From Varroa destructor (Eukaryota; Arthropoda; Arachnida; Mesostigmata; Varroidae), in the NCBI RefSeq assembly GCF_002443255.2, contig NW_019211455.1:3343223-3407222 (forward strand): a DNA stretch of 64,000 bases, in the 5' to 3' direction. The notes under the pieces were generated by a model, which saw only the letters and a list, made by a program, of their open reading frames with translations, was not told the DNA's origin and searched no databases. Position numbers and translations under genes: made by a program. Within the stretch, counting starts at the first letter, position 1, and the number at the start of each line of letters is the position of its first letter. Of this stretch, positions 9,001-19,429 are shown one piece after another.

Positions 9001-11952
9001 ACATACTCCGGAGAGGAAAATTCTCGGATATATGGAAGGAAGCAAACTTAGTACTGATTCGAAAAGCGGGAAATAAGATAGGTGTTACGGCATTTCGACC
9101 AATCGGCCTTCTAAATACAGCAGCAAAAGCTATTGAAAGCATAATAGTAAACAGATTGAACAAGGAGATTGAAGATAAAGAGGCACTGTCGGAGACAAAT
9201 ACGGCTTTAGGAAACACCGTTGTACGCTAACAGCTGTGGACAGGGTCATCGGGCTAGCGAGGGAAGAGATGAAAAGCATACTAAAGACTCGGAATTTCGT
9301 GCTGCTAATCCTACTGGATGTTAGAAATGCTTTTAATAGCATGAACTGGGGAAAATTAATGGAAGCACTGGAAGAAAAGGATATCTCTAAGTATCTACGC
9401 AGGATCATCAGTTCATACTTAGAGAACAGAACACTAATAGCGGATGGGACAAGATATACGGTCACAGCAGGAGTCCCACAGGAATCGATCATATCCCGAA
9501 CCATGACCCAAGCTGACAAAGGAGTCCAAAGTTTAGTAGGTGAGAGTCCCACAGTACCGGACAAATCACAATTCAGTGATGTCTGGTCTGCATAATGCAT
9601 TTGCCCTTAACCTCCAAAAAAAAAAAAGATTCACTTAGGTGGTTATCGACACGGTCTTTAATAAGACCGTGTCGATAACCACCTATAGGTAGGGAATACC
9701 TATAGGAAGGTAGGGAAGCAGTCGCCGAGAGAGCTGTGTTGGACAGACAATCTTCTGCATCCGAAATTGTTCAAACTTGCAACAGACAGGCCATTTTAAG
9801 CGTTATGAGCCACACGCCCACCTAACGTAAAAAACGGCTATAACGTACGCCAATATAGTTCAACATCATAGCAGGCGTGCTTCAGGAGTCCATACTAGAG
9901 GTTGCTATGGAATGTAAGTTAGAATTCCGTACAGGAGCTCATCCGACGGAAAAGAGTGCAAACAATCCTATGTAGAAGACTTTCCCATAATTGTAGCTAC
10001 GCGCAGCTATAAAACTGCACAACGAGAGGCGCAAGATAGCAATAGAAATGAGGAAAAAATGGGAATTAGTATTTAATGGTGCGAAAAGTACACCTCCGGG
10101 CAAACACTTCAATCGTGGAACTTGAAATTAGCGCAGTTTACCAGTTTTCTCTATTGTATGAAAAAATATTACATTAAGTCCAAACCAAGTCCCTCAGAAG
10201 CTAGCAGTTTAGTAAATTAGTGTCCCACAGTATCAGACGAATACTTTAGCAACGAAGTTATGATGCAGTAATCTTTTTGTACCACAATGCGATAACGCCA
10301 TTGTGTCTCATTCTTGTTTGGCTGATTCTTGAACAACGCCTGACGTTACTTCGATACCATCGTTATTTCTGCTAGTGTTTTTTTTTTTATAATCTGAAGA
10401 CTGATCAGAGCATTCGTCTGGCGGTTGATTCAGTTTCTAATCCTTTGTAATATCTTAACTATAGAAAATTCTGAGTTGTAATAATGATATAGCAGACGAT
10501 TGGAGAGAGGCATAAGTGACGAATAAATGATTGGAGTCACAAGGTTGAGATTTTCTTGAGGTAGAGTCCTTTGTTGTTTGTATTTTTGAATGCAAGCCAA
10601 TTTGCTAAGAAATTTCCAATTTAGCATTATCCTACTATTTTTCACATAATACTTTCCTCCAATCAACTAATAGCATCAAATGAACGTTAAGTTAAAACAA
10701 CTGCCTCGTCACCATTTTTGTTAAAAAAAAGTTGTATCCTTCAAACAGCACTATCTAGTATTCCACGTTGAGATTTGCAATCCTTGATACACCTTATAAT
10801 GATGATGGCATTTATCGAGTTACGCACCACACTTATTTTAATACTGGGTGCCTAAATCGAACTGAATTGATTTTTTCGTCTTGTCAATGTGCGCTGTACT
10901 TACCTACAAAACAAACTATACGCATTTTATGATTCTTGCCCTGACGATGTTTGAGAACAAGATGCGCTATACGTAGGCCTGATATTAACTGCAGGCTCCC
11001 CTGCGGTTCAACCGAGTGCAGCTTTGCTAAAAGGCGATTCACATCGGATGTCAGCGTGGTCAGAACCTCTGTCGTTGCTAGCGTAAGCAGCCCGACATTG
11101 TTTTCCGGATTGGAGCGCGCCTTCGAATGGCACACCAGAGAAACAGCTTCTTGCTGTGCCTGGAGACGTGTCGGAAGAAAATCGCCATTTCGCATGTACT
11201 CCGAGTTATCCACACTATAATTGGTGAATTGAACAACACATTTAAACTATTAGCTATTGGTCTGATTCGACATGTCTGACAACAGGCGATTAGACGATTT
11301 CGTCTGTTAATTCAAGCTTACTGGCTTACACCAAATACGAGCTCAACTTAAATTCATTTACGTCGAAAAAATGAAGTCATTCCAATAGCCATAATGTGTG
11401 CGGGGCAGTCTAAACTGATTTCGAGGTTTTCGTTGATATTAATGTCACTTCTCGAACCTAAGGTAATAGTAAAAAATCTTGTACAGTCTATTAAGAACAC
11501 ATACCAGAAAATATATAGTCACTGCTTTTGAAAAATTACCTAAACAGATTGCACCCTCAAAATGCTTCTTTACACGTGTTTCTCATACTTGGCTTTAGCC
11601 TGACTAGCTGAAAAAAACTAGATGAAATAATAGATCACGGCGCTTGTACATGTACTATAATTGAAATTAGAAACCGGCCAGGTAGCGTATTACTCTTTGA
11701 ATGCGGAGATACACTTTTGCACGTTTGTATGGAGCTGCTTAGAAGAGACCTTCCCGACATTTTGCGCTGAGTCGGTCTGCTTTCCAGTTTTTGCTAGTAG
11801 AGACATTCGCAATGAATTTTTTTCAACATAACGTATCACTCTGCTGTTGCGGTGGTAGGGTTCATTTTTGCTCGAAAGTACTGTAAACAGAAATTCCGGC
11901 GATTGGTACAAGAGGTTCTTACTTACCAAACCACTGTACTTTCAAGCACCAT
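3074..11952 (-). CDS. PSMD4: 26S proteasome non-ATPase subunit 4 (Rpn10/S5a)
   Basis: Ubiquitin receptor of the 19S proteasome cap. Exon 1 (11927-11952) encodes MVLESTVV and ends at GTAAGT. Exon 2 (10904-11214) gives the vWA domain ([32 protein letters not shown]). Exon 3 (4888-5201) completes vWA ([27 protein letters not shown]) up to DPELAM. Exon 4 (4252-4543) holds the rest of the first ubiquitin-interacting motif (ALRVSLDEM), a UIM-like [14 protein letters not shown] and a classic [20 protein letters not shown]. Exon 5 (3999-4048) gives [16 protein letters not shown]. The last exon (3074-3297) is a Lys-rich tail ending [13 protein letters not shown]. Codon phases close from exon 1 to exon 5. 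Between exon 5 and the tail an exon is expected for the conserved FLQSVLENLPG segment, which I could not find. Intron 2 is 5.7 kb and carries a retrotransposon on the opposite strand. Drosophila Rpn10 also has three UIMs. The 5' UTR lies right of 11952. Confidence 0.93.
3330..3650 (-). other. Unassigned open stretch inside the PSMD4 3' region
   Basis: Two minus-strand frames are open here. One reads [18 protein letters not shown] followed by a basic segment ([14 protein letters not shown]). It lies where the missing FLQSVLENLPG exon of PSMD4 should be but does not resemble that segment. It may be intron, a diverged alternative exon or chance. Function unknown. Confidence 0.25.
5609..5627. repeat. 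Short (CCTAA)n telomere-type repeat
   Basis: Nearly four units of CCTAA, that is TTAGG on the minus strand, the usual arthropod telomere unit. It lies in PSMD4 intron 2, about 1.1 kb before the first retrotransposon-like sequence. So short a run could be chance. Confidence 0.6.
6690..7880 (+). mobile_element. Possible decayed 5' part of the R1-like retrotransposon
   Basis: This stretch of PSMD4 intron 2 is less AT-rich than its neighbours and contains purine-rich coding-like fragments (for example around 7190-7330 and 7370-7480). All are cut by frequent stops. Its composition and plus-strand codon texture resemble the downstream endonuclease/RT region, so it may be the remains of ORF1 and the 5' UTR. 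No domain is recognisable, and the left boundary is a guess. Confidence 0.3.
7880..9628 (+). mobile_element. Degenerate non-LTR retrotransposon (R1-like), endonuclease plus reverse transcriptase
   Basis: Reads as a broken ORF2. 7904-8227 is the end of an apurinic-type endonuclease ([12 protein letters not shown], later SHIDITL and the C-terminal W-x-V block, where the expected SDH-type motif is altered to SDSDYHY). 8230-8970 covers the linker rich in W, K and R ([20 protein letters not shown]) and the RT entry ([17 protein letters not shown]). 8991-9595 carries RT fingers and palm: [20 protein letters not shown], motif [14 protein letters not shown] and motif [10 protein letters not shown], then the frame decays before the YADD motif. 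Breaks visible: stop at about 8228, stop at 8970-8972, and a frame change near 9200-9230. A 12-A run at 9617-9628 may be the old poly-A tail. The LDVRNAFNS form of motif A is typical of the R1 clade. It is antisense to its host gene PSMD4, dead and truncated. Confidence 0.85.
9636..9685. repeat. Perfect hairpin, 23-bp stem with TAAT loop
   Basis: 9636-9658 and 9663-9685 are exact reverse complements (stem begins TAGGTGGTTATCGACACGG), separated by TAAT. It starts 8 bp after the A-run that closes the retrotransposon. Confidence 0.95.
9682..9706. repeat. Second perfect hairpin, 10-bp stem with GGGAA loop
   Basis: CCTATAGGTA (9682-9691) and TACCTATAGG (9697-9706) are reverse complements. The left arm shares its first four bases with the end of the larger hairpin, so the two structures compete or stack. 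Confidence 0.9.
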
Positions 11953-12780
11953 TATGGAACCTTGTTTTTTTATAGTTTTCGATACACCGAACTTCACACC
12001 ACTTGAAGTGAATCAGCGAAAACTACAGGATCAAGATTTGTAAACACAGCCGGAGAAGGATCGTAAGTCGCATTCAAACGACGGCCGGGTGGTCTTTAAA
12101 ATCAAACGAGTACCGCGAATAGTGATGAATGCTGTCGTTTCAACAGGAAATAAGGCCAATTTATCAAAAATTATGTATTGTAAAGACAGTGTTATGACGT
12201 TAAATTCTATAGAGACTATTCAAATGAAACCTTACTAGGGGGTACGACTAAGGCAAACAAATGTCAATATTAAGTAAAAGAACTTAACGATGTAGCTGAT
12301 TCGACTAGGAAAATAATTATTGTTAATAGACAGTAATAATAATAACTGCTATCTTAACAATTAAAAACTAACAAGACGATTGGTCGTAGCAAGAAAAGTA
12401 TGTTAAACAGTTGGCGCGTCGCAACGTAACTACCGATTTTAAACATTAACCTGTGATAATAGGGATTAATTGTAGAAAACGAGCGTAGGTCAATAGTAAG
12501 GTTTTTAAGCACAAATTTAATAGAAATTAGCTTGGAAAATGAAACTGAGCAATAAGAAATCAAAGTTCACAGGCGTCAGCCTTCTCGAAAACGGTACGGG
12601 CAGCATTTTACACTTATATACAAACCGTCTTTTTTAATTCTGATAGTTTTGTATAGGTAATTAATAATCCAAAAGATCCAAAAGGAGGGCAATACAAAAT
12701 TTATTGGCGTCTATTAACTTCTCCTAGAACTCGCTATCTCAGCCTTTGCTTTGTAAAAGTTCGTTTAACAACAACGTGTT
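11953..12780. other. Spacer between PSMD4 and an unnamed gene
   Basis: Contains the PSMD4 promoter and 5' UTR region (right of 11952) and the 3' flank of the next minus-strand gene. I see no TATA box or other strong element. The open frame 12354-12563 on the minus strand looks like chance. Confidence 0.5.
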
Positions 12781-13680
12781 TTATTGCTGGAGAGAAAGAG
12801 GTCGAAGCGGCGATGTAGGAGTACCAAGGTGAAGTTGTTGTTCGACGAAGATGGCTCGTAGAGCTGACTGTAGCGCTGTTAGCCCTGGGGATCCCCTGCT
12901 GTATATCGTAAGCAGACAGAGATTAGTCATTTAATTAGTCTTTTATTAAAACTGACTTAAATGGTGACTATGGATGGTGACCATGTTACCAGTTCCAAGT
13001 CCCACCAACAACTCAATGTTCCATAATGTTTGTGTGTGAATAAAATTAGTTTTTACATATTATTCCACCTATTGGAGTTGTAGGCCATTATCTCCACTTG
13101 TTGTGCCTTATTTGTGTTTTACAGTGATTCCTGGGTAGTCGAAAATAAATAGGTTGTACTTTGAAGAAGCTAAAGACTCTGAATCCTGTCAAATCAAACA
13201 GAGCCTATAATTTGACAGCTATTCATAAATGACAACGTACCGTTGTCCATAATGTCGAATGAGTTGTGATTTGATGCAGACTACCTGATCGCTTAAATCG
13301 GGATGATTTGTGACGCACGCCTCAATAAGATTTAAGTAATCGACCAAAAGGCATCCGAAGCGACCAACGCACACCTGATTAAAGAGCGGATAAATTGAGA
13401 GAAAAAGAAAACTAATTCTAACTAAAATCCACCAAATGAAAATTTTTTTAACCCATATGCGATGCCGCTATAACCTCTTATTAGTAGCACCTTGACAAGA
13501 GCCATTCAAGATAGGCAGATAAAACGTGTTGACGTTATACTTTGGACATACCTGTGAGGTCCCTGCGGATTTATCAGGGGATGAGGTTTCAGCAAGCGAA
13601 TCTAGATAAGCTTCAAATGCCGTCAGAGCCTCGTCGAAAGCGTACAAGAGGTACGGTGGATTACAACTGGTTGAACACAT
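12781..13680 (-). CDS. Unrecognised small helical protein, three exons, 126 residues
   Basis: Three exons join with consistent phases and good splice sites. Exon 1 (13552-13680) runs from ATG to TSQ before GTATGT (MCSTSCNPPYLLYAFDEALT). Exon 2 (13241-13374) gives VCVGRFGCLLVDYLNLIEAC, then VTNHPDLSDQ and IKSQLIRHYGQ, before GTACGT in phase 2. Exon 3 (12781-12898) follows TACAG and gives GSPGLTALQSALRAIFVEQQ, ending LRPLSLQQ and TAA. The three open frames close exactly and have amphipathic helix patterns, so the gene is probably real. I recognise no domain, signal peptide or membrane segment. It lies between PSMD4 and UBE2T on the same strand. A 5' UTR exon is possible, since AG dinucleotides lie just before the ATG. 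Function unknown. Confidence 0.6.
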
Positions 13681-14830
13681 GACCTACTGGTAAGCTGCAC
13701 GGAATGCTTCATGGGTTTACCATACCACATGGAACTAAGCCCGCGCCTAGTGGAAACAAGCGGTGAACATCGTCTTTCTTGCGTACGGAAACAGGGGATT
13801 AGCAGAAGGCTACTCAAAATACTTCTGTCTCAATGAAGGTAAATGCCTAAAATTTATGGGCTTTTATGAGGCATTGTGCTTTATGCTATTTTAATGCAGT
13901 GTTTAGATCGGTGGAGAAGCCTGGATCCTTGCTTCTATGATTCGCTGTTGTTTTTCACTTGCCATCGTCGATGACATCTTCTATAGATGAAGGTACCAAT
14001 CCAGCAGGCTGACTAAACGACAAAGTATATACAATTATCTAATATTTTAATCTTTTTGTTTATATATATGTATGTATATATCGATATTATATGATATAAT
14101 AGCATCTCGCTTACTTACAAGAATAAACTTGGTTACTGTGCTAAAAATAATCGAAAAAGCGGCTTCATCAGCTTGTATTCACCGATATAGTTACTGCAAT
14201 GAATGGAACATCGTTTGCGCCATGCACTGAAAAAATCTATTTTTTTTAAATTTTTTTCTTCACACACACATTATTAAATGATTAAATGGGTGTTGATGGA
14301 CCCGAATTAGTAACGTTCTTGACTCAGCGTCCAGAAAGTGTTTGTTAGTTGGTTCAGCTTTCTCAGACTGAGTGGGCACGTTGCCAAGGAGATTTTTTGT
14401 TTATTTATTCGAAAATGTGACCGAAACGCCCACGTGAAGAATATATTCCTAAAGTGATAGCAGTAAAAAATCACTGCCTGGAAAAAATGAATATATGCTT
14501 TCTATTCATTTCATTCAGTTCATTTATTATCAAAAAAATATATGAAAAAATTAGGTTTTTCCGATTCAGGGTTATGTACCTGTTATAACACGTTTGAGCT
14601 TCTATCCATCGTCTAATAAAAACAACATATTATCGATGTTTTATTAGTGATATGATCTATTCGTTTAGCAATGAACTGAATGGTTTTGCTTTTTCTTCGA
14701 AAAATGTTTTTCATTAATACGAAAGGCTAAAGGTGAACTGGAACCTATTTTTTGATACGTGAATCCTTTGTAATACGAGTACATCTACTACACTAGCGAA
14801 TATCTTTATCGAAGATAACCTAATTTCCAC
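13681..14830. other. Spacer between the unnamed gene and UBE2T
   Basis: AT-rich with poly-A and poly-T runs. A minus-strand AATAAA at 14640-14645 is a likely polyadenylation signal for UBE2T, about 190 nt beyond its stop. A minus-strand open frame at 13623-13817 overlaps exon 1 of the unnamed gene in another frame and is probably a shadow. Confidence 0.5.
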
Positions 14831-15343
14831 TCATAACGACTTTTTTTCTGCGCTAGAGGTTGAACCCTCCGTCTTGTTAGTTTGCATTGCATGCATTTGC
14901 GTCCATTTTCTTGCGGTTCTATCAAATTCGGCTCGATCATTCTGTAGAAGCTCAGCCACGTCCGCCATCAATGGGTCCTCTGCCGTTGGTTGAGCTATAA
15001 TAGCCCGTAGTGACGTTAGGACTGCACAGACATTCAGTGCAGGCTTCCACGTGCCCTTCGGTGGCAATTGTATAGCGGAAAGGCATACTCTGCCTTGCGG
15101 ATCTATGTTCGGATGGAAAATTCGTGTGATGACTCGCAGCGCAGGGGGTTCAAAGGGATAACGAACAGGTAGACGTAAATCGACATGAAAGCGCCCTCCT
15201 TCGTAGGGGGAGTCCGGAGGACCGTCAATTATGGCTTCAAGGTGGCCGATTTCATCATCGGCAGCCTGAGAGCACACAATTCCTGCAGGTAACGAGGTGG
15301 CCATTTGATGAAGCTCCGCCGCTAATCGGTTAGACCTTTGCAT
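14831..15343 (-). CDS. UBE2T: Ubiquitin-conjugating enzyme E2 T
   Basis: E2 enzyme that, with the FANCL E3, mono-ubiquitinates FANCD2 and FANCI in interstrand-crosslink repair. A single exon of 170 residues contains the complete UBC fold: N-terminal helix MQRSNRLAAELHQMA, SPYEGGRFHVDLRLPVRYPF, the HPN motif at residues 77-79 and catalytic Cys87 in DPQGRVCLSAIQ, then LPPKGTWKPALN, VLTSLRAIIAQP and DDPLMAD-like EDPLMADVAELL. The MQR start, the LPPKG[TA]W[KR]P segment and DPLMAD are characteristic of UBE2T rather than other E2s; human UBE2T has its Cys at 86. The C-terminal tail is shorter than in human (197 residues) and ends TSSAEKKSL. It has no intron, unlike vertebrate UBE2T. CENPX, another crosslink-repair factor, is the next gene on this strand. 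Confidence 0.93.
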   Translation of the reverse strand: MQRSNRLAAELHQMATSLPAGIVCSQAADDEIGHLEAIIDGPPDSPYEGGRFHVDLRLPVRYPFEPPALRVITRIFHPNIDPQGRVCLSAIQLPPKGTWKPALNVCAVLTSLRAIIAQPTAEDPLMADVAELLQNDRAEFDRTARKWTQMHAMQTNKTEGSTSSAEKKSL

Positions 15344-16247
15344 TGCTCTTACACGTTAGTTGTTTCAAATAGCGAAAAGCCGTAGATATATCCTGAAGTT
15401 TAAGTCGTGATACCCAGCAATTTCTTTTGCCGTACACACTATCTTTCTTTGCCTCAACGTCCGCCAATTTTTCCTTAAAAATCAGATCAGAGCTCTTGAA
15501 CCTCACCACCTTGTCCCCGTAATTATCACGTTTTCACACTTCCACCTGCGGATTAGGCCTCTGTGCATGACCTACTTATATCCTTTCCGTCAGCATACGA
15601 TATACATGCCCACCTATAAAACGTTACCAAGAATATATCACAAAAAAAACGATAAATACCTGATTAGTCCTGAAAGGCCTACTTAAAAACTTCGACATTT
15701 AAAAAATTATGACACATTTGTGTGTCCACCATCATTTTAAGATGCCACCCATGAACAAAGAAAAAGTTATTAACCGTAATATTGGGGTAATAGGCTCTAC
15801 AAGTTAATTTAACTTGTTGAATTATTTCGTAATTCCAAATTTGACACCTAATGCCATTCAAAAAACATACACTAAAAGTCACTCACAAATATAAAGTCAA
15901 ATAAGAAAGCCTCCAGTCAGCATTTGGGAGTACTTCGAAAAAACGACATTTACAAAAAATAGTATTTTTAAAGCTGATTATGCTAAAAAAAAGTTCGTGT
16001 GTAGTTACTTGTTGCGTAAGACTACGCTACATTATCACAACAAATAATTTAAAAGGCAACAGCCTAACAAAAATCAGCTTGCCAGTCTTCGCATCCAAGA
16101 CTACGTTTGTTCGCACGTGCCATGCAGGACTGAAACATTTGGCCTTTGATGTCATAGCCTTGCTGTTTACCTTAGGCCACTCATTAACGGATAAGTGTGT
16201 CATAATGTAAACTGAGCATGATTAGTTTACACATCCACAAAAGCAGT
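15344..16247. other. Spacer upstream of UBE2T
   Basis: Presumed UBE2T promoter side, then AT-rich sequence up to the foldback element. Open frames at 15679-15882 (minus) and 15980-16210 (plus) match nothing I know. Confidence 0.5.
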
Positions 16248-17295
16248 AAAATTAAAACTTATAAAAACGAATATATGTAGCATATGTGATTTACATTTAT
16301 GTACATGAATGAACTATACCTAACGTAGGACGTCATACGCAGTATTTATCTACAGTACTTAGCCTTTCTTGTTGCACTGTACTTAGCTGCTGCCCAGTAC
16401 CTGTACGCTAAGCAGTTTCTATTTGAACAAAGCCGATAAGTGGGAGATCTGTCATGGACCATGCTCCTACCCTTCATATGGGAGAAATAGAATATTGCAT
16501 ATAATCAAAAAGGATATCGTGAGAGAGAGTATCTTCATATCTCAAAATCTTTATAAGATGACATGAACATAAAAGTAAAATATTTTGGTAGCTTTACTTG
16601 ACTTCTGTCAAGAACTCAAAACTTTCAGCAGCTAAAATAAGACCAACATTCTGTTGTTGGTAACGTAAGAAAAGACACTAACAGCTCATGAAAACTCAAA
16701 GCAAGTATCACGTACTTACATAAATAAATAATACAATCATCTACATAAATTAAATCTGTGAACATCTTTCTAGAACAAATGGAACTGCTCGCATACTACA
16801 GATGTAATCTTCTAATAATTTCATCCTATCCACGTCCTCCACTGTCCTAAAATGCACAGATCATATTCAGCAAATACGAGTCTTTGGGAAAAATTTCACG
16901 TATAGCACTAAAATCACGGTTTATAACGCGGTTTACAGAAGTCAAGTAAAGCTACCAAAATATTTCACTTTTATATTCATGTTATTTTGTTAAGATTTTG
17001 AGATATGGAGATACTCTCACTCACGCTATTCGTTTGGATTATATGCAATATTCTATTTTTCCCATATGAAGGTAGGAGCATGGTTCATGACAGATCTCCC
17101 ATTTATCGACTTTGTTTAAATAGAAACTGCTTATCGTACATATATTGGGCAGCGGCTAAGTACAGTGCAACAAGAAAGGCTAAGTACTGTAGATAAATAC
17201 TGCGTATGACGTCCTACGTTAGGTACAGTTCACTCATGTACATAAATGTAAATCACATATGCTACATATATATTCGTTTTTATAAGTTTTAATTT
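16248..17295. mobile_element. Foldback element with 361-bp inverted arms
   Basis: The left arm 16248-16608 and right arm 16935-17295 are imperfect reverse complements along their whole length, around a 326-bp unique core (16609-16934). Landmarks read in both arms: AAATTAAAACTTATAAAAAC at the outer ends, ACGTAGGACGTCATACGCAG, CATATGGGA, GGAGATCTGTCATG and, at the inner ends, GACTTCTGT. Arms differ by scattered substitutions and small indels. No transposase is encoded; the open frame 17005-17196 simply runs through the right arm. This is the form of a non-autonomous foldback or long-TIR MITE. I could not see a clear target-site duplication. Confidence 0.85.
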
Positions 17296-19055
17296 CAATT
17301 GTTCCACTCTAAACGTATTTATAACAGTATTTGGAAACCTAAATGGTTGCGATGAATCGGAATTGCGTACCAGGCGTTTGTTAGACAAAAAATATGAAGG
17401 CCTTAACTGTAAAAAGAGCACTACTGTCCAAGTAACTATTCACCGTGTTCGTCGTAATGATAATAGGTAGGTGGCACCTATTTCTTAGTAGTTTTCTAAA
17501 CCGCCAGCTAAAAGCTCATTCAGTGAGTGTTTATGACATGAAAACCCGCCTGAATTTGTGGAAAGACGGGAGGAGAGAACTTTTAAATTTTTGGCGGGCC
17601 ATTAGGCATTAGAACCCGGGTGATGACTGATGGCAGGTCAATAGAAAATTGCAGAAGCGTAGGCTCGTTAAATACGTGTACGATGCTTTTTTATATGTAA
17701 GAGGCCTCGGCTCTAGTAACGGCACAATGGAATTTGCCAGAAATAGATCACTGGACTTCACAGCATCAGCGTTTGATTTCTCCATAATTGTTTTCAAAAC
17801 ATTCCTTTCGGCTGCTGCCCCCACAAAGAGTAAATTTAGCGAACAGTGTAAGATCAAAAAAGGAATTGAAATTTTAAAGAATTTTATAATTGGATATTAA
17901 TATTGTTAAATACACACCTGACTTTGAAATACGAATAATACCGAAAAGACCTGGCGTTTTTTACCAAAAGTTTCGCAGAACAGTTAAAGACGAACCTTTT
18001 CGAGAAAGCTTTTTCAATTTTAGACTTAACGGAACACCATCTCACGGCGATTTGGTTTGTAATAGCATAAACAGCATAATCAAAATAATGATATCTCAAG
18101 GTTTGTAGTTGTTATTCAGTGTAACTTTTTTCATCATCCACGCAAATCCATTATAAGAAAGTTGGCAACTTGATCGGTCAGCGGCACATAGTTTGTTTGT
18201 CTTTCGAAAATGCGCTAGAATCTCGAATTAAGCCTATTGGTTTGCGACATTTCACATTGAGTGAGCTCTATAACTTTTGGGCGCATGGGTAATTCAATAG
18301 AGATATGAAATTAATTTCTGGGACTTGGTTTGTGTAGCAGAAGTATTTTGATGAAATATAGCGATAAGACCAGTGAGAAAATAATTATAAACGTATTAGA
18401 CTACTTAGTTTATACGATATTATTTTTACGTTTAAATATATATTATATTGTTTAACGTTCTAATTATGCTGTGTTGCCGATTTCTACTCTAACTAACAGA
18501 CACAGTAAAACACTGCAAATGACGATAGCGATTCGAAAAGTCCACCGTTCGCTTTCATCACAACAGACACTTCGCAAGCCATTAGTATGTCGCTAAGCAC
18601 TTGGCGGACTTTTTAACGAATTTTCAAATTAGGCTGTTTCTTACATTTGGTCGACACGCTTACTTCCGCAGAGTGACAGCAGCTTACTTAGATTTGTCAC
18701 TCTGCCGAATTTTATTCAATATCAAGCCGTCTAAACAGAAAACTTGAGAACGTTTATATTGATGCCCCAAATTATTGAACTGAACGAGACCATTGGCTGA
18801 TGCGTCCTCAGAATGGAAGCCGTCTGTTTAACAGAATATCTGTTTTACTCGGCTTCTACCTTGTTCAATCGATAAACAACACACAATTTCATCTTATTAA
18901 AAATAAGTTTATTTTATGTAACCTATTTTCACGATTCCGACGCACAACAAAACATCGGAACAATCTAACCTACAATGGCCAAATTAAGCATAACGATAGT
19001 ATAAAAACATGTCTTATTATACCAGTTACTCTATAATGGCCAATTAAAGCCAACT
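17296..19055. other. Spacer between foldback element and CENPX, with unassigned open frames
   Basis: Overlapping open frames on both strands at 17609-17900 and 17884-18108 (for example minus-strand AAAERNVLKTIMEKSNADAV and plus-strand FEIRIIPKRPGVFYQKFRRT) are longer and less AT-rich than neighbours. I recognise neither and cannot join them by clear splice sites. A minus-strand AATAAA at 18908-18913 could serve CENPX. Confidence 0.4.
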
Positions 19056-19429
19056 TTAATTAAAGTCAAGCATCGCTTGAGGCAACACTTTTTCCAGATG
19101 TTCGACTGAAACACTTTGGCCACTCTCCACGTCGGCTTGCTCGCGTGCTCTTGCGGCGAATTCCAGAACCATCTCAACCAGAAGTTCGTTAATCAGACTG
19201 TTTGCCTGAAAAGATTGGAAATCAAATGGAAGCTCTTGTTTTTGCTTCATAATACAACTTTACAGTAATACACTCCATTGCAGCAATGAGTGTACTGCTT
19301 GTCGAAGCCTTCATTGATGCTTTTGTATACCTGAGATGTAACGACCGTTTTCGTATCATCAAAATTGAGTTTAAGTAAGTCCTCAAGCGTTTTCGGTTTA
19401 AAGTTGCAGTGTTCCGGTCGCGAGCTCAT
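19056..19429 (-). CDS. CENPX: Centromere protein X / FANCM-associated histone-fold protein 2
   Basis: Small histone-fold protein that pairs with CENPS. The pair works with FANCM at stalled forks and crosslinks, and in the CENP-T-W-S-X complex at kinetochores. Exon 1 (19331-19429) runs from the ATG to TVVTSQ before GTATAC and includes TLEDLLKLNFDDTKTVVTSQ. Exon 2 (19056-19205) follows TTTTCAG and reads ANSLINELLVEMVLEFAARA through HLEKVLPQAMLDFN and TAA. The two join in phase 0 to give 82 residues; human CENPX has 81 and ends QLEKVLPQLLLDF. The hydrophobic heptads of the histone fold and the VEHLEKVLPQ signature make the call firm. It is 3.7 kb from UBE2T on the same strand. Confidence 0.9.

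Noticed and set aside
16248..17295. Assembly artefact as explanation of the inverted repeat
   Set aside because: The arms differ by many scattered substitutions and indels, which a mis-joined duplicate would not show.
17613..17630. Possible B box at GAACCCGGGT
   Set aside because: No A box at the right distance and no cloverleaf.
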